The notes: generated by a model from the letters alone, not told the origin. Positions 19,722-29,606 are shown, numbered from the stretch's first letter. The stretch is 64,000 nucleotides of DNA from Limnovirga soli (GCF_013106755.1 NZ_WHPF01000003.1:400755-464754), one strand, 5' to 3'. Program-made: numbers and translations.

Positions 19722-20714
19722 ATGAATGAGAAAATATTAATTACCGGTGGTAATGGTTTTATAGGCACTAATCTGGTAGAGGCATTCAGGCAGGCTAAGG
19801 CATCTGCCGAATACACCGTTATAATTGTTGATATTGCCGCTCCCAAAATACCATTACTGCCAAATGAGATTTGGAGTAATACAGATATTATGGATTTGGC
19901 TGCTTTAAACAAAGTGTTCGCCACTTATATGCCTGATGTAGTAATACACCTGGCAGCATTAACCGATTGCGATCCTAAACTGGTAATGGCCGATTATATA
20001 GTTAATACCCAGGGCTCAACCCATATTTTTAATATGGTTCAACAATACCAGGTATCGTTTTTAATGCATACCTCTACTCAATTTGTACATCAGGGTGAAG
20101 GGCTTCCGGTATCTGATACAGATTATGCGCCGCATACGGTGTATGGCGAATCAAAAATTGTTTCTGAAAATATATTGCGCTCTGCAGCATATACCTTTAA
20201 CTGGGTTATTATCAGACCTACCAATATTTGGGGCCCCTGGCATTTACGCTACCCGCATGAGTTTTGGAAAGTACTTCGCGATGGAAAATATTTTCACCCC
20301 GGTACCAAGAAAGTTACACGGTCTTATGGCTTTGTAAGTAATATCTGTTTTCAAATGATTGCCCTGGTGCAAAAGCGAAATGAACCAGCCGTAAGCCGGC
20401 AGGTATTTTATGTGGGCGATGCACCATTGTTATTGTTTGATTGGGCAAATAAATTTTCATTGGCTATTACTGGTAAAAAAGCCAGGGTGGTGCCATCTGC
20501 CATGGTGTATATGCTGGCTTTGTTTGGCTCGGGTTTGCAAAAAATTGGGGTGGGTTTTCCTATTACTTTGTCAAGGTATAAAAGTATGGCATCAGATAAC
20601 CCTGCGCCAATGCAAAAAACATTTGATGTACTGGGCCCATCAACATATTCTTTGGATGAAGGTGTACAAATAACGGCGAAATGGCTTACCGGTTTTTGGG
20701 AAAAAAATGCATAG
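19722..20714 (+). CDS. NAD-dependent epimerase/dehydratase
   Basis: An extended SDR of 330 aa that acts on a nucleotide sugar. It shows ILITGGNGFIGTNLVEAF, DVVIHLAALTDCDPKL, the Ser/Thr of MHTSTQFVHQG, the catalytic Tyr and Lys in HTVYGESKIVSE, and RPTNIWGPWH. The C-terminal half resembles sugar 4-epimerase/reductase relatives, but not closely enough to name the sugar. The next gene is separated by a paired REP-like element. Confidence 0.87.
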   Translation: MNEKILITGGNGFIGTNLVEAFRQAKASAEYTVIIVDIAAPKIPLLPNEIWSNTDIMDLAALNKVFATYMPDVVIHLAALTDCDPKLVMADYIVNTQGSTHIFNMVQQYQVSFLMHTSTQFVHQGEGLPVSDTDYAPHTVYGESKIVSENILRSAAYTFNWVIIRPTNIWGPWHLRYPHEFWKVLRDGKYFHPGTKKVTRSYGFVSNICFQMIALVQKRNEPAVSRQVFYVGDAPLLLFDWANKFSLAITGKKARVVPSAMVYMLALFGSGLQKIGVGFPITLSRYKSMASDNPAPMQKTFDVLGPSTYSLDEGVQITAKWLTGFWEKNA

Positions 20715-20880
20715 TTATTTACCCGGCTATATAACAAGGTGCGACTTTACTTGCGTCGCACACTTGTACGGCAGAATACCCATGAGCTAATAACAAAGTG
20801 CCTGGTTAAGTGCAGAAAGTACAAGGGTGCGACGCAAGCGGTGCACAATAGAAGTGCTATAGTCTGGCTCAGAAAAACAG
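20709..20880. repeat. Paired REP-like element
   Basis: Facing cores at 20749-20769 (+) and 20819-20838 (-), 49 bp apart, with ACCCGGCTA on the left flank and TAGTCTGGCTC on the right. It occupies almost all the gap between the epimerase and the TagA-like gene. Confidence 0.8.
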
Positions 20881-20922
20881 ATAATATTATTTGGCATGTA
20901 ACAACCATAATAGTTACACGTA

Positions 20923-21693
20923 ATGATGAAGAAACAACTGATAAGTTTACAAATAAGTATTGCCAGCTTTAAACAGGTGATAGATGAAATTATAATTCTG
21001 GCTACAAAAAAGCAATCAGCGTATGTATGTATTGCCAATGTACATATGTTGGTAGAAGCCCATAACGATGCGGCCTTTGCGGATATTGTAAACAGTGCAG
21101 ATATGGTTACACCGGATGGTATGCCATTGGCAAAATCTATTAAATGGTTATATGGTATTAAGCAAGATAGGGTAGCAGGTATGGATGTGTTACCCGCCGT
21201 GATAGAAGAAGCCATTAGTAAAAATCTACCTGTTTTTTTCTATGGCGGGTCATCGCAAATGCTGGAACGTACAAAAGCATATATTGATACAATATACCCG
21301 CAATTGCAGGTGGGTGGCATGATATCGCCTCCGTTTAGGCCATTAACTACCGAAGAAACTGAACAGGATATTGCTGCCATTAATCAGTCAGGTGCACAAA
21401 TAGTATTTGTAGTATTGGGCTGTCCCAAGCAGGAAAAATGGATGCATTCCATGCGTGGGCGCATACATGCGGTAATGCTGGGAATTGGAGGGGCATTACC
21501 CGTTATGGTGGGTATGCAAAAAAGAGCACCGGTATGGGTACAAAAAAGCAGCCTGGAATGGTTATATCGTTTGTGCCAAGAGCCGAGGCGTTTGTTTAAA
21601 CGTTATGCCACCACAAATACGGTTTTTATGTGGCTGCTTGGCAAAGCACTATTACAAAAAATGTTTACAAGAAAAAGCACCGGCACGCATTAG
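20923..21693 (+). CDS. WecG/TagA/CpsF-family glycosyltransferase
   Basis: A GT26 transferase of 256 aa that typically adds an N-acetylmannosamine-type sugar to the lipid-linked acceptor. Family signatures are AYVCIANVHMLVEAHND, DMVTPDGMPLAKSIKWL, RVAGMDVLPAVI, FFYGGSSQMLER, VVLGCPKQEKWM and LGIGGALPVMVG. The stop overlaps the convergent GH53 gene by 4 bp, so the two transcripts must read into each other. Confidence 0.94.
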   Translation: MMKKQLISLQISIASFKQVIDEIIILATKKQSAYVCIANVHMLVEAHNDAAFADIVNSADMVTPDGMPLAKSIKWLYGIKQDRVAGMDVLPAVIEEAISKNLPVFFYGGSSQMLERTKAYIDTIYPQLQVGGMISPPFRPLTTEETEQDIAAINQSGAQIVFVVLGCPKQEKWMHSMRGRIHAVMLGIGGALPVMVGMQKRAPVWVQKSSLEWLYRLCQEPRRLFKRYATTNTVFMWLLGKALLQKMFTRKSTGTH

Positions 21694-22862
21694 TTGGCAT
21701 ACTGGTTAAACGCCTTTAAAGCCGGCAGGGCTTTATGATCAAAATCAAAAAGGGTAAGGTTTACCCATGGCGATTGATAAGGTGCTTTTTTATCTCCCTT
21801 ATAAGCTACCCAATCGGGCGCCCAATAACAAAAACCTATTCCCCTGTGATTGGGTATTGCCTTTAGCCTTTTTCTAAGTTCAAGCAAATAGTTTTTTTGT
21901 CCTTCGGGTGTAGCGTCCATATTTTTTACCAACTTGGCGTTTTCACCTAGCGATAGCTTTGCCTGGCTGTTAGATGCAAGGGTAAAAGGATACACCGTTT
22001 CGGTAATAAGCACATTTTTTTTGTATTTCTGCGTAAGGGAACTAAGTGTTTTTTGCAGCTGATCCATATCGTTGGTTGGCGCAAATGGGTAAAAGGAAAT
22101 GCCCATTATATTATAGTTAACCTTATAGGTACTCATTCGCTTAAAAAACCTGTCTGCACCTTTTAAATTGGCATACTGTATTAATATTTTAATCCGATTT
22201 TTTTTATCGGCATCTTTAACGGCTTTAATGCCTGTTTTTAGTAACGTGGTAAAATAAGGCCAGTTATTTTCTGAGGAATCGCTTACATTGCCAGCCCCCC
22301 ATAATATGCCCCCATTTACTTCATTCCCAATTTGTACAATATCGGGCACAACGCCATTAGCTATAAACAGGGCGATGGTATGGTAAGTATATTTGTACAG
22401 GCTATCCTGCATATCTTTTTTGTTTAGTTGAGCCCATGCTTTGGGGATGGGTTGTTTCATAATATCTGCCCAGTTATCGGCATAATGAAAATCAAGAAGT
22501 ATCGACATGCCTGCTGCTTTTACCCTTTTGGCATAAGCAAGTACTTCCTGTACACTGCTGTTTTTGCCATTAGGCGTATGCCAAAGTCTTAGCCTTACCA
22601 AATTACAGCCATTGCTTTTAAAAATATCCAGGGTAGACATAGGTTTATCGCCATCGTAGAAAACTTGTTGTTCATCTTCCAGCATGGGGGAGAAGGATAA
22701 ATCAGCGCCACGATAAAAACTAGGTGGCACAGTGTCTGTAGTAAATGGCTTGGCAGCTGCATTGTTCATGTAAAAAGCTAAAATGCAGATAGCTATTGCC
22801 TGTAGTAAAATGATGCCGTTATTTTTTTTAATAAAGCTGTAGGGCAATTGTGCACTATTCAT
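21690..22862 (-). CDS. Arabinogalactan endo-beta-1,4-galactanase, GH53
   Basis: A secreted or membrane-anchored glycoside hydrolase of family 53, which cleaves beta-1,4-galactan. Residues 17-38 are hydrophobic, a signal or anchor ending near AAAKP. The domain has GADLSFSPMLEDE, LVRLRLWHTP, the SILLDFHYADNWADIMKQP block, VQIGNEVNGGILW (acid/base Glu) and VLITETVYPF (nucleophile Glu). At 390 aa it is the usual size. It is the only gene on this strand in the polysaccharide locus and might trim or degrade the exported polymer, or simply be a neighbour. Confidence 0.93.
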   Translation of the reverse strand: MNSAQLPYSFIKKNNGIILLQAIAICILAFYMNNAAAKPFTTDTVPPSFYRGADLSFSPMLEDEQQVFYDGDKPMSTLDIFKSNGCNLVRLRLWHTPNGKNSSVQEVLAYAKRVKAAGMSILLDFHYADNWADIMKQPIPKAWAQLNKKDMQDSLYKYTYHTIALFIANGVVPDIVQIGNEVNGGILWGAGNVSDSSENNWPYFTTLLKTGIKAVKDADKKNRIKILIQYANLKGADRFFKRMSTYKVNYNIMGISFYPFAPTNDMDQLQKTLSSLTQKYKKNVLITETVYPFTLASNSQAKLSLGENAKLVKNMDATPEGQKNYLLELRKRLKAIPNHRGIGFCYWAPDWVAYKGDKKAPYQSPWVNLTLFDFDHKALPALKAFNQYAN

Positions 22863-23002
22863 GGGTTAATATATTAAACGATTATGTGGTGTTTTTTAAT
22901 TAAAGATAAACATTGGCATTTACCATGCCATTCTTTTATGAAATGGTTAACCATTAAAAACTAACACAAATAGAATTGACTGAAACTGTATTAGTTGGAT
23001 TT

Positions 23003-23032
23003 TTTGCAATAAATTTACAATTATTAACTTTG
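23003..23032 (+). promoter_or_regulatory. Bacteroidota-type promoter
   Basis: TTTG at 23003-23006, an 18-bp spacer and TAACTTTG at 23025-23032 match the -33/-7 consensus (TTTG, TAnnTTTG). It ends 28 bp before the ATG of the sugar transferase at 23061. Confidence 0.65.
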
Positions 23033-23060
23033 TTAATACAGCAGAAACTTACCAAACACC

Positions 23061-24458
23061 ATGGGTTCAGGTCCGTCATATTTTTTTAGGGTTCTTTTGT
23101 TATCAACAGACTTTTTGTTGTTCAACCTCTCTTATTTTGCTGGCGGCTTAATTGCTTTTGATGCCGGGTTTCCTGTTTTTCACTATTTAACTGCCGCCAA
23201 TATTCTAATTTTTAATGTTAGCTGGTTAATATGTGCCTCCTTATTCAGGTTATACCGCCCATCTCATTCCAACCCATTGGAAGAAATATATAGAAGCACC
23301 ATTAAAGCCTTATTGCTGCACTTTATAGTTATTACCGCAGTTATATTATTCTATTTCCCTTATCAAAGTTCGCTTAAAACCATTTTGCTCGAGTATGGCA
23401 TATTAGGCTTTGCATTTACCATTAGCCGATTAATGCTCACCTATATGATAGATTTCATTAGTACAACTATCAATTTTAAAAAGAAAATTGCCATAGTAGG
23501 CTATAACGAAAGAGCAAAAGAATTGGCACATTATTTCAGGGAGCATAAAAGCTTTTACTCCTTTGAGGGCTTTTTTGATGAGGGTACCAACTTTACCGTA
23601 AACGATGAAGGGGATATTGTAAGTCCTATAAAAAATATGATTCCTTTTGCGGTTCAAAACAATGTAAGAGAAATTTATTCCACCATTTTGCCCGATGATT
23701 TGTGGGCAAGTAATAAGCATATTATTGAAAAGGCTTCAAGTCATTTTGTTCGGGTAAAATTTGTTCCACAGCCGGGTAAAAAGCTTACTGCCACATTGCA
23801 CCATACTGGCTATATAAAAAATATGCCTGTATTAAGCCTAAGGGCCGAGCCTTTGCAACACTATCGCAACAGGGTTAAAAAGCGCATATTTGATATAGTT
23901 ATCAGCAGCGTAGTGGTGATTTGTATTTTATCCTGGTTAACCCCCTTATTAGGTATTATTATAAAATTTCAATCAAAAGGGCCGGTATTTTTCAAGCAAT
24001 TAAGGTCTGGTAAAGACAATGTATCTTTTTGGTGCTATAAGTTTAGAAGCATGTATGAAAATAAACATGCAGATCAAATACAGGCTTCCAAAAATGATGA
24101 TCGGGTTACACCAATAGGGCGTTTTATTCGCCGAACCAGCATCGATGAATTTCCCCAATTCTTCAATGTGTTATTGGGTAACATGAGCCTTGTTGGCCCC
24201 CGCCCCCATATGCTGCAACATACCCGTGAATATAGCGCCATAATTGATGAATATATGATACGCCATTTCTCAAAACCCGGTATTACCGGCTGGGCGCAGG
24301 TAAATGGTTGCCGCGGAGAAACAGAAACAAAAGAACTAATGGTAGCAAGGGTTGAGTACGACTTGTGGTATATGGAAAACTGGAGCCTTATGCTGGATTT
24401 ACGCATTGTATTTAGAACCATCATCAACCTGCTTAAACGGGATGAGAATGCTTTTTAG
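23061..24458 (+). CDS. Exopolysaccharide polyprenyl glycosylphosphotransferase
   Basis: A full-length WcaJ-type initiating enzyme of 465 aa: four N-terminal membrane helices (residues 8-110), a central CoA-binding-like Rossmann domain (KKIAIVGYNERAKELAHYF), a fifth helix near 285 and the C-terminal catalytic domain (SKGPVFFKQLRSGKDN, CYKFRSM, RRTSIDEFPQFFNVLLG, SLVGPRPHM, GITGWAQVNGCRGE). It is paralogous to the cut gene at the left edge. A good promoter precedes it, so it probably heads a new transcript. Confidence 0.95.
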   Translation: MGSGPSYFFRVLLLSTDFLLFNLSYFAGGLIAFDAGFPVFHYLTAANILIFNVSWLICASLFRLYRPSHSNPLEEIYRSTIKALLLHFIVITAVILFYFPYQSSLKTILLEYGILGFAFTISRLMLTYMIDFISTTINFKKKIAIVGYNERAKELAHYFREHKSFYSFEGFFDEGTNFTVNDEGDIVSPIKNMIPFAVQNNVREIYSTILPDDLWASNKHIIEKASSHFVRVKFVPQPGKKLTATLHHTGYIKNMPVLSLRAEPLQHYRNRVKKRIFDIVISSVVVICILSWLTPLLGIIIKFQSKGPVFFKQLRSGKDNVSFWCYKFRSMYENKHADQIQASKNDDRVTPIGRFIRRTSIDEFPQFFNVLLGNMSLVGPRPHMLQHTREYSAIIDEYMIRHFSKPGITGWAQVNGCRGETETKELMVARVEYDLWYMENWSLMLDLRIVFRTIINLLKRDENAF

Positions 24459-24522
24459 CTTTTCTTTTTTCCTCAATTGGTGATTTATTATTAGCCCGGC
24501 AATCAATATAAATTAAGCTGCT

Positions 24523-24543
24523 CTTGCGTCGCACTCTTGTACG
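24523..24543 (+). repeat. REP-like core, forward
   Basis: CTTGCGTCGCAC-T-CTTGTACG, with TTAGCCCGGCAA 30 bp upstream, between the sugar transferase and the first Wzi-like gene. Confidence 0.8.
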
Positions 24544-24688
24544 TGTAGTTCAATGGGCAGCTGTAAAGAAGGTGCAAATTGTTTTTTCACCTGTTATTTT
24601 TGATAAGCGCCTATCACTAAACGATCCATAATAACTTGCACCGTATTTATACCTTAATTTGCATGGGCAAAATCTGCATTAATTATCT

Positions 24689-26269
24689 ATGATCACAAAA
24701 AAACCTGTACAATTTTATCGCCATTATACTCTTCTACTATTGCTGGTTTTTTTTACATTGGTACTTAACAGCCAGGCACAAGAAGTAAACACCACCCTTC
24801 AAATCAGCAATGCTTTTAACGAAGCTGAAGTAGTATACGGAGATTCAACCATACCACACACTATTTGGAAACCCGTTATATATAGTGATAGCAGTGTTCA
24901 GTTAAATAAAAATATAAGTTGGTTTAAGCGTAAGTTTTTTAATGAACATTTACTGGATATAAAGCAACCCGCCTACCAAATAAAAGCCGATGTAATATTT
25001 GATATGTACATTGGTAAAAGCAAACGTTATGTAGAAACCCCCACCATGAACACAAGGGGGTACGAAGTAAGCGGTACTGTAGGCCATAATTTTTATTTCG
25101 AAACCGCTTTTTATGAAAATCAGGGCCGCTTTGGTGGCTATATAGATAGCTTTATCCGCAAAAATAAAGTGGTGCCCGGCCAGGGTGGTTTTAGAAACTT
25201 TGGCGATGGCAAAGGCTTCGACTTTAGTTATACCACCTCACGCCTCATTTATACACCCGGCAAACACCTGGCTTTTGATTTGGGCTACGGCAAGCACTTT
25301 ATAGGCGATGGTTACCGTTCATTAATATTGGGCGATGCGGGTTTTAGTTATCCCTATTTTAAAACCACATTCACTGCAGGTAAACTGCAATACAATGCCA
25401 TGTGGTCAGAATATATTTGCGACCGCAACTCCAATTACAATAACAAGCAGGGCTTTTTTAGAAAATGGTCACAAACCTTTGTGCTCGATTGGAAAGCTAC
25501 TTCCAAATTGTCGCTTGGTATTTTCGAAACAGTGATATGGCCCAACCAGGATTCTTCCCGCAACATCGATATTACACCCTGGCTGGCAAGCCCAATTATG
25601 TTTGTGCACGGCGCAACTGCCCCTTCGGGTTTGCATAATAATATAATGGCAGGCGGTACCATCAGTTATCAGCTTAGCAGGCAAACAAAATTGTATGGGC
25701 AATTGGTGCTAGATCATATGGGTGCCAAGGGCAGTTGGGAACGCCGTTATGGGTTTCAGGCCGGTATACGCAGTAATAATATTTTTAAATTGCCTCATTT
25801 AAATGGACTGCTTGAGTATAATCAGGCTAGTCCTTATATGTATGCCACCACCAGTTTATTTATTAACTACGCACACGATAACCAGCCGCTGGCACACCCG
25901 CTGGGGGCTAATTTCCGGGAAGTATTTGGTTTGTTGCAGTACAGTTATAAGCAATGGCAGTTCAGGCTTAGTGGTTTTGTGGCAAAGTATGGGGCCGACT
26001 CATCTAAAACCGCCAACTTTGGGCACGATGTGTTTAAACCATTGCAAACACATAGCACCACCAGCAATGTTAGTATCGGCGATGGGTTGGCCGCACATAT
26101 TTTGTATGCCGAAGCCAGATTAGCGTATTTATTAAACCCGGCTACCAATATGCGGCTGGAAACAGGGTTTACTTTTAGAAACGAAAAGAGTAATGCTTTC
26201 AATTATCAGGATCGTATTTTTTATATTGGTATTCGCATGTCATTTCATAAAATAAGTTATGAGTATTAG
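24689..26269 (+). CDS. Wzi/RemB-like outer-membrane capsule-assembly protein
   Basis: A secreted protein with a signal peptide (cleavage near NSQAQ, residue about 30) and a C-terminal stretch rich in alternating aromatic strands, as in an outer-membrane beta-barrel. The motif LGYGKHFIGDGYRSLILGD and YFKTTF are characteristic of the Wzi/RemB clan in Bacteroidota, which anchors surface polysaccharide or supports gliding adhesion. It has 526 aa. A related gene follows directly (26530-28134), separated by a paired REP-like element. Confidence 0.8.
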   Translation: MITKKPVQFYRHYTLLLLLVFFTLVLNSQAQEVNTTLQISNAFNEAEVVYGDSTIPHTIWKPVIYSDSSVQLNKNISWFKRKFFNEHLLDIKQPAYQIKADVIFDMYIGKSKRYVETPTMNTRGYEVSGTVGHNFYFETAFYENQGRFGGYIDSFIRKNKVVPGQGGFRNFGDGKGFDFSYTTSRLIYTPGKHLAFDLGYGKHFIGDGYRSLILGDAGFSYPYFKTTFTAGKLQYNAMWSEYICDRNSNYNNKQGFFRKWSQTFVLDWKATSKLSLGIFETVIWPNQDSSRNIDITPWLASPIMFVHGATAPSGLHNNIMAGGTISYQLSRQTKLYGQLVLDHMGAKGSWERRYGFQAGIRSNNIFKLPHLNGLLEYNQASPYMYATTSLFINYAHDNQPLAHPLGANFREVFGLLQYSYKQWQFRLSGFVAKYGADSSKTANFGHDVFKPLQTHSTTSNVSIGDGLAAHILYAEARLAYLLNPATNMRLETGFTFRNEKSNAFNYQDRIFYIGIRMSFHKISYEY

Positions 26270-26299
26270 TGGCAAATAATATCGTTGCATTTGGAATAT

Positions 26300-26490
26300 A
26301 TTTTTTGGGGCCAGGCAAAAAATATATATGAATCGTTCCTTGCGTCGCACACTTGTACGGCAGTATGTATAGCAGCTTTAAACAGCCAATACATACAGTA
26401 GGGAAATAATCATATTTTTTGTTGATAGAGGAACAGAACGCACAAGAGTGCGACGCAAGAGCAGTTGCCAAAAGATGTTAAGCCGGGCTC
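26300..26490. repeat. Paired REP-like element
   Basis: Facing cores at 26339-26359 (+) and 26441-26459 (-), about 80 bp apart, flanked by GGGGCCAGGCA on the left and TTAAGCCGGGCTC on the right. It fills the gap between the two Wzi/RemB-like genes. Confidence 0.8.
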
Positions 26491-26529
26491 AAAACATTTT
26501 TAATAACAAATTGAACCTTGTATAAATAA

Positions 26530-28134
26530 ATGAAGCAAAAAATTTGGTTGATATGGTTATTGACAGCATTTGTTTGTAAGGCCAATGCACAGCAAATTCC
26601 GCTGGATATGTTGGTGCAAAGCAGGCTGAATGAACTGGAAATGCGTGCCGATACCAATCTTTTTTCGGGTTTTAGAAGTATTAACTGGCTGGAAGTAAAA
26701 CCCTACCTGCAACACCTTAAAACAGATATCACAGATAGTGTTTTTGACATTAGCCATACAACAGGTAATAGCTGGCTGCGCCAGATTACAAATAATAACT
26801 GGTTGCAATTAAATGGTTCCAAAACTAAATTATCTGTAGACCCCTACGTATTAGCGAATGCCGGTATAGAAAATGATTATAATAAACCTTTGTACAAAAT
26901 GGCTGTGGGTATCCGCGTACAAGGTATTTATGAGGATAAGCTTTCGTATAATATTTCTTATGCCTACAACAGTATGCGTTTGCCGTTATATGTTAACAAT
27001 AATATTGCGGGTAATGGTTTATATATTCCAGGTATGGGTAAGGCAACACCTGGTGCAAATGGCATATACTCGGTAGGCCGGTTTAATGGAAATCTAACCT
27101 ATCTGGCCGGCAAACATGTGGTACTATCTTCCGGTTATGGCAAAAACTTTATTGGCGATGGCTATAGAAGTTTATTGTTAAGTGATAATGCCAGCGATAA
27201 CCCCTATATACGGCTGCAGGCAAGGCTTTGGAAAGTTACCTATAATGTATTATATAACCGTTACCAAAACCCACGCTTTCAAATTGATGGTGCTACACAG
27301 GGCAAATACAGTGTAATGCATTATCTGGGAATTAATATAAGTAAGCGTCTTCAAATTGGTATGTTTGATAATGTAATTTGGTATGCCAAAGATACCAATG
27401 TGCATCGTGGAGTGGATTTTCAGTATCTGAACCCATTGATTTTTTTACGTCCGCTGGAGTTTGAAATTGGTTCACCGGATAATGCTTTTTTAGGACTTAC
27501 ATTTAAATACAGGCTTTTGCAGAATAGTTACTGCTATGCCCAACTAGGGTTAGATGATATAAATATTGCCGAGTCGTTTAAAAACAATACCCAACACCTC
27601 AACAATAAATATGGTATTCAGCTGGGAATGTTTAACAGTAATTTTTTACAGGTAAAAAATTTAAGTTATCGCCTTGAATGGAATGCAGTAAGGCCTTATA
27701 TGTATGATTACCGCTCAAATAAAATTGGCCTCAACTATACCCATAATAATCAATCACTGGCAAATCCGTTTAATGCCAATTTTCATGAATTTATTTCGAT
27801 GCTGCAATACCACAATAACCGTTGGTATGGGTATTTGCAAAACCTGTTAACCATCAGGGGCGAAAACCCCGGCTTGCTGTATAATAATGGGGAAGACCTT
27901 TGGGGAGGGGAGGACAATGTACCATTGCTGGGTAGCAAAACCTTGCAGGGTAACAGACATACTTATTTTTTTAATCAGCTATCCGTAGGTTATTTACTTA
28001 ACCCACGTAACAGGCTTTGTCTGCAGGCAGATATGGTGTACCGCAAACATACAGCTCCGGGAATCGCTACTAAAGATGCATTTATTAATATTGGCATAAC
28101 TACCCGGTTGTTTAATTATAATAATGATTTCTAA
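26530..28134 (+). CDS. Wzi/RemB-like outer-membrane protein, second copy
   Basis: A paralogue of the upstream gene: signal peptide ending KANAQ, then a long beta-rich domain with SSGYGKNFIGDGYRSLLLSD, WKVTYNVLYNRYQ and QYLNPLIFLRPLEFEIGSPD. At 534 aa it is close in length to its neighbour, but the N-terminal 180 residues have diverged, which argues for division of labour rather than recent duplication. Predicted to sit in the outer membrane and interact with the exported polymer. Confidence 0.8.
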   Translation: MKQKIWLIWLLTAFVCKANAQQIPLDMLVQSRLNELEMRADTNLFSGFRSINWLEVKPYLQHLKTDITDSVFDISHTTGNSWLRQITNNNWLQLNGSKTKLSVDPYVLANAGIENDYNKPLYKMAVGIRVQGIYEDKLSYNISYAYNSMRLPLYVNNNIAGNGLYIPGMGKATPGANGIYSVGRFNGNLTYLAGKHVVLSSGYGKNFIGDGYRSLLLSDNASDNPYIRLQARLWKVTYNVLYNRYQNPRFQIDGATQGKYSVMHYLGINISKRLQIGMFDNVIWYAKDTNVHRGVDFQYLNPLIFLRPLEFEIGSPDNAFLGLTFKYRLLQNSYCYAQLGLDDINIAESFKNNTQHLNNKYGIQLGMFNSNFLQVKNLSYRLEWNAVRPYMYDYRSNKIGLNYTHNNQSLANPFNANFHEFISMLQYHNNRWYGYLQNLLTIRGENPGLLYNNGEDLWGGEDNVPLLGSKTLQGNRHTYFFNQLSVGYLLNPRNRLCLQADMVYRKHTAPGIATKDAFINIGITTRLFNYNNDF

Positions 28135-28250
28135 TCAAATCTATATTGGCATTTAATGCTACCAGCCAATTCATTTGTCTTGTTGTGCCTCCCGTTAAAA
28201 ATGGTTTTGTAATCCTTAATCAATGTAGGCAAGGCAACTGGTAAGTAAAC

Positions 28251-28279
28251 TTGTAGTATATTCATATATCGTATCTTCA
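28251..28279 (+). promoter_or_regulatory. Possible promoter
   Basis: TTG at 28251, an 18-bp spacer and TATCTTCA at 28272-28279, one or two bases off the Bacteroidota consensus, 37 bp before the dehydrogenase start. Confidence 0.35.
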
Positions 28280-28316
28280 TACTTGAAAAAACCAGCTGCA
28301 GGTCAGCTATCCAATT

Positions 28317-29606
28317 ATGACTACCAATATCAAAATTGCCATTATCGGCCTGGGTTATGTGGGCTTGCCACTGGCCATTGCATTTGCAAAAAAATATCCT
28401 GTACTTGGGTTTGATATCAACAAAAAAAGGGTGCAGGAATTAGAAAGCGGCCATGATGCAACACTGGAAGCAGATATAGAAGAACTTAGTTCCATTATAA
28501 AAAAGCCAGCTGATCAATACATTGGCTTATCCTTCTCTCATGAGGTAGATGCACTGGCAGATTGCACCGTATTTATTGTAACAGTACCAACACCGGTAAA
28601 TAAATTTAAGGCCCCCGATCTGGAACCGCTCTTGCATGCCAGTGCCATGATTGGTAAAGTGCTTAAAAAAGGCGATTTGGTAATATATGAATCAACCGTT
28701 TACCCGGGATGCACCGAAGAAGACTGTGTGCCTGTGTTGGAGAAAACATCAGGACTGGTATTTAATGCCGATTTTTTTGCGGGGTATTCGCCGGAACGTA
28801 TTAACCCAGGCGACAAAATTAATAAGCTTACTACCATTAAAAAAGTTACCTCAGGTTCAACACCTGCTATTGCAGTAAGGGTAAACGAATTATATGCTTC
28901 CATTATAACGGCAGGTACACATTTGGCTTCTAGTATAAAAGTAGCCGAAGCTTCCAAAGCCATTGAAAATGCCCAAAGAGATGTAAATATTTCATTTGTA
29001 AATGAATTGGCCCTCATCTTTGACCGTATGGGAATAGACACCCAGGATGTTCTGGATGCCGCTGCCACCAAGTGGAATTTCTTAAAATATAAGCCTGGTT
29101 TAGTGGGTGGCCATTGTATAGGTGTAGATCCCTATTATCTTACCCATAAATCTATATTGTTGGGCTACCACCCCGAGGTAATTCTTTCGGGCCGTAAAGT
29201 GAACGATAATATGGGCATGTTTGTGGCCAATAAGGTAGTAAAACTGATGATTGGCAAAGACATTTTAATAAAAGGAGCCAGGGCACTGATTTTGGGAATT
29301 ACTTTTAAAGAAAACTGCCCTGATGTACGTAACACCCGTGTGGTGGATATTTATAGTGAATTGTTGCAGTTTGGCCTAGCGGTTGATGTGTACGATCCAT
29401 GGGTAGATCCTGCTATCGTATCATCACAATATGGTATTGAGGTTTTACCTGCAATGGATGAACTTGTAGTTTACGATGCAATTATTCTTGCAGTGGCACA
29501 TACAGAATTCCTGACCATTGATTTTAAAAAGCACCTAAGTCCAAAATCGGTGGTTTATGACACCAAATCATGTCTCGACCGTTCATTAGTTGATGCCAGG
29601 CTATAG
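28317..29606 (+). CDS. UDP-sugar 6-dehydrogenase (TviB/WbpA-like nucleotide sugar dehydrogenase)
   Basis: Oxidises C6 of a UDP-hexose or UDP-HexNAc to the uronic acid with two NAD. It has the Rossmann loop IAIIGLGYVGLPLAIAF, YESTVYPGCTEE, YSPERINPGDK, the catalytic Cys in LVGGHCIGVDPYYL and the C-terminal GITFKENCPDVRNT. At 429 aa and with this motif set it looks like the UDP-N-acetylhexosamine type rather than UDP-glucose dehydrogenase. It would give the polymer an acidic sugar. Confidence 0.93.
   Translation: MTTNIKIAIIGLGYVGLPLAIAFAKKYPVLGFDINKKRVQELESGHDATLEADIEELSSIIKKPADQYIGLSFSHEVDALADCTVFIVTVPTPVNKFKAPDLEPLLHASAMIGKVLKKGDLVIYESTVYPGCTEEDCVPVLEKTSGLVFNADFFAGYSPERINPGDKINKLTTIKKVTSGSTPAIAVRVNELYASIITAGTHLASSIKVAEASKAIENAQRDVNISFVNELALIFDRMGIDTQDVLDAAATKWNFLKYKPGLVGGHCIGVDPYYLTHKSILLGYHPEVILSGRKVNDNMGMFVANKVVKLMIGKDILIKGARALILGITFKENCPDVRNTRVVDIYSELLQFGLAVDVYDPWVDPAIVSSQYGIEVLPAMDELVVYDAIILAVAHTEFLTIDFKKHLSPKSVVYDTKSCLDRSLVDARL

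Noticed and set aside
20739..20972. Open frame of 77 codons (+)
   Set aside because: Begins in a paired REP-like element and overlaps the true TagA-like gene in another frame.
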